Assembly: GCF_028128765.1 (NCBI RefSeq)
Contig: NZ_LBJG01000005.1
Coordinates: 372,001 to 436,000 of the forward strand
From: Bradyrhizobium sp. CCBAU 51627
GTDB taxonomy: Bacteria; Pseudomonadota; Alphaproteobacteria; Rhizobiales; Xanthobacteraceae
Length of the DNA stretch: 64,000 nucleotides
Reading direction: 5' to 3'
The position numbers and the translations under genes were made by a program. Shown here piece by piece: positions 62,351 to 64,000 of this stretch (position 1 is the first letter of the stretch; every line of letters starts with the position of its first letter). The notes under the pieces were generated by a model. The model had not been told where the DNA came from, ran no database searches, and worked only from the letters and a program-made list of their open reading frames with translations.

Positions 62351-63202
62351 TCACCGCGCCGCGAAGTTGAGCGCATAGTCGCGGCCGTCCATTCCCTCAG
62401 GCGGATCGAAGGGGAAGCGCAGACTGGTGTCGAGGAAGTCGTGGCTGTGCACGACGAGGTTCTGATCGTCGATCAGCACCACGGCATAGGCCGGCGGCTC
62501 ATGGCTCGCCAGATGATCGGTGGCAGCGGGATTGAGCTCGAACCAGACCTGGTGGTTGGTGCCGCGTAAGGTCGAGAACGGGATCTTGCCGTAGCTGCCG
62601 AAGATCGGCCGGTGCACATGGCCGAAGAAGAGATGGCGAATGCGCGAACGGTAGGGTGCGATCACCTCGGCGAATTCGCCGCTTTGCTTCAGCGCGATCT
62701 CGTCCATCGCGTGCACGCCGACCGGGAAAGGGGGATGGTGCATAAAGACGACGAAGGGCATGTCAGCTGGCGCGGCGGAAAGCGTCTTGGCCAGCCAATC
62801 GAAGCGCCTGGTGCACATCTCGCCGGCATGGCTGGTCTCGTCCAGCGTGTCGAGGAAGACGAACAGGCCATGCTCGGTGGTGCGGGTGCCCTGCACGAAG
62901 CCGTTGGGATCGCGCGGCGCGGCCTTCAGGCGGTCAAGACAGGCGACGCGGCGGTCGTGATTGCCGACCATGGCGATGTAAGGCATTTTCAGCGCGGACA
63001 TCGCCTCGGCGAAATTGCCATAGGATTCCGGCTCGCCCCAATGAGTGAGGTCGCCCGTCACGACCGCGAAGGCGGCATCCGCCTGGTGCTGGTTGATGTC
63101 GGCGATGGCGGCATCGAGGCGGGCGCGCGGGTCGAGCCCATAGAGCGTCAAGCCGGGATTCGCCAGATGCGTGTCGGTGATGTGAATGAATTTGAAGGGC
63201 AT
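62351..63202 (-). CDS. Metallophosphodiesterase, GpdQ/CpdA-like
   Basis: 283 residues of the calcineurin-like superfamily. All dimetal motifs are present: D-x-H in HITDTHLA near 8-13, GDLTHWGE near 50, GNHDRR near 82, HHPPFP near 160 and GHVHRP near 200. It resembles class III cyclic-nucleotide phosphodiesterases and GpdQ glycerophosphodiesterase. Being first in the run with UgpABE-like genes favours glycerophosphodiester hydrolysis after import. It has no signal peptide, so it is cytoplasmic. Confidence 0.87.
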   Translation of the reverse strand: MPFKFIHITDTHLANPGLTLYGLDPRARLDAAIADINQHQADAAFAVVTGDLTHWGEPESYGNFAEAMSALKMPYIAMVGNHDRRVACLDRLKAAPRDPNGFVQGTRTTEHGLFVFLDTLDETSHAGEMCTRRFDWLAKTLSAAPADMPFVVFMHHPPFPVGVHAMDEIALKQSGEFAEVIAPYRSRIRHLFFGHVHRPIFGSYGKIPFSTLRGTNHQVWFELNPAATDHLASHEPPAYAVVLIDDQNLVVHSHDFLDTSLRFPFDPPEGMDGRDYALNFAAR

Positions 63203-63525
63203 GGCGCGCTGTGTCGGGACGGTTGGAGGATGGGCGCCTCCGGCAAGACGGCGCTGACAGGCCGTTAGAGCGGGTATGTTTCAGTTTGATGACAACGGTT
63301 CCGCGTGCTCCGAATTCCAGAGGGGGCGCGGGCGACTGCGCGGCCGCATGCGCCGCAAAAAAAATCTTGAAAACAACCCCATGCACAGTAGCCAATCGTT
63401 GTCGCGACAATGGCTTACAGGTCGCTCGACGCGAGTTGACCCGTCGGGCAAAACAGGGGCATATTGCCAGCATCGGAAAATCCGTAGGGAGGCGGCGCCG
63501 GCGGCGCAGACTGACCGTTCCGGCG
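63203..63525. other. Intergenic region before the phosphodiesterase operon
   Basis: 323 bases between an upstream IclR gene and the phosphodiesterase, both on the minus strand. It holds the second copy of the dispersed repeat (63366-63390) next to an A-rich run at 63356-63364. No gene or clear promoter is visible. Confidence 0.5.
63366..63390 (-). repeat. Dispersed short repeat, copy 2
   Basis: The reverse complement of this segment equals 31223-31247 with one mismatch. On the minus strand it is followed by a run of T residues, so it may form part of a transcript end. Confidence 0.6.
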
Positions 63526-64000
63526 TCAGCGCTCGTCGGCAGGCAGCAGACCGCTCAAGGCTTTGGCCTCGCAAGTCAGAACGTCGATGGCGGCCTTGCG
63601 CGCCTCTGCGTCGAAGCGGGTCCGGATCGCGGACACTGACAAAGCGCCGCGCAACTTGCCCTGGGCATCGATCACGGGGACTGCGGCAGCGGCGACCTCG
63701 GGATCGCGCTCGCCGATCGACACGTAGAAGCCGCGCTCGCGGATTTTCCTGGTTTCTGTCGAAGCGGGACCGCGATAGGCAGAGAGCACCCGACCGGCGG
63801 CGCCACGATCGATCGGCAATCGCTGGCCCTCGTCGAGATGATGCCGTACGGAGCGCGGGGAGTTGACCCGGTAGAGGCAGATGCGCTCTTCGCCGTCGGC
63901 AATGTAGAACGAGGCCGTCTCGCCGGTCGCTTCGACCAGGCGATGCAGCGCCGGCCTCACGAGGTCGCCGAGATCAAGGCCGCGCTGATAGAGCGCACCG
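63526..64000 (-). CDS. IclR family transcriptional regulator, partial (5' end beyond the window)
   Basis: The 158 C-terminal residues of an IclR protein. The effector domain is evident: LVRPALHRLVEATGETASFYIADG, then RICLYRVNSPRSVRHH and the C-terminal VPVIDAQGKLRGALSVSAIRTRF. The helix-turn-helix part is cut off by the window edge. An internal GTG at 63960 is not the start. It lies upstream of the phosphodiesterase-ugp operon on the same strand and is the likely regulator. Confidence 0.85.
   Translation of the reverse strand, partial: GALYQRGLDLGDLVRPALHRLVEATGETASFYIADGEERICLYRVNSPRSVRHHLDEGQRLPIDRGAAGRVLSAYRGPASTETRKIRERGFYVSIGERDPEVAAAAVPVIDAQGKLRGALSVSAIRTRFDAEARKAAIDVLTCEAKALSGLLPADER

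Noticed and set aside
1..64000. tRNA, rRNA, CRISPR, insertion sequence or prophage
   Set aside because: No cloverleaf with T-loop signature, no regular repeat-spacer array, and no transposase, integrase or phage structural gene was seen.

Overview
The window is high-GC alphaproteobacterial chromosome, most likely from Bradyrhizobium or a close relative in the Nitrobacteraceae. The reasons are the gene order (fabD-fabG-acpP-fabF-mltG-yicC-gmk, then rsmA-pdxA-surA-like-lptD-lptG-lptF facing pepA-holC), an hdaA-type DnaA regulator, GGAAC-N16/17-CGTT (sigma-EcfG type) promoters, and a palindromic interspersed repeat that I recall as common in Bradyrhizobium. I see no rRNA, tRNA, CRISPR array, insertion sequence or prophage.

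Layout. 0.1-1.9 kb: a TetR regulator with a perfect palindromic operator, followed by a membrane fatty acid desaturase. 2.0-8.7 kb: the core fatty-acid synthesis operon, then mltG, yicC and gmk. 8.7-12.7 kb: an accessory stretch holding a low-complexity membrane protein, a GNAT acetyltransferase and several small proteins. Two of the small genes are preceded by exact matches to the general-stress promoter. 12.8-21.5 kb: a zinc alcohol dehydrogenase and the tightly packed minus-strand series lptF-lptG-lptD-surA-like-pdxA-rsmA (LPS export, outer-membrane assembly, PLP synthesis, ribosome maturation). 21.8-25.3 kb: pepA-holC, a lipoprotein and a methyltransferase.

25.6-31.1 kb is the most interesting accessory module. 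A LysR regulator diverges across a perfect 19-bp palindrome from a four-gene run: a LeuC-like and LeuD-like hydro-lyase pair, a 2-hydroxycarboxylate transporter, and a twin-arginine-exported hydrolase of the fluoroacetate-dehalogenase family. It looks like an uptake and catabolism unit for a small hydroxy- or halo-carboxylate. 31.3-35.5 kb: an ABC-F ATPase, a possibly NepR-like small protein, a Gly/His/Trp/Tyr-rich secreted protein, ndk and a TerC protein. 35.5-43.8 kb: a heavy-metal-type RND pump with adaptor and DUF3240 protein, then ppx and ppk. 44-47.5 kb: hdaA, a CDP-alcohol phosphatidyltransferase, purM-purN and a cold-shock protein.

47.8-64 kb is again accessory: an autotransporter-barrel protein with a Pro-Thr linker, a second LysR opposite a GNAT-like pair, and a catabolic unit (FAD monooxygenase, IclR regulator, aromatic-acid-type MFS transporter) in which both target promoters carry the same AATCTC-N7-GAGATT palindrome. 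A class III aminotransferase, RNase D, a Ugp-like sugar or glycerophosphodiester importer with a GpdQ-like phosphodiesterase but no ATPase, and a partial IclR gene at the right edge follow. Starts were chosen by Shine-Dalgarno position and homology, so several differ from the longest open frame.
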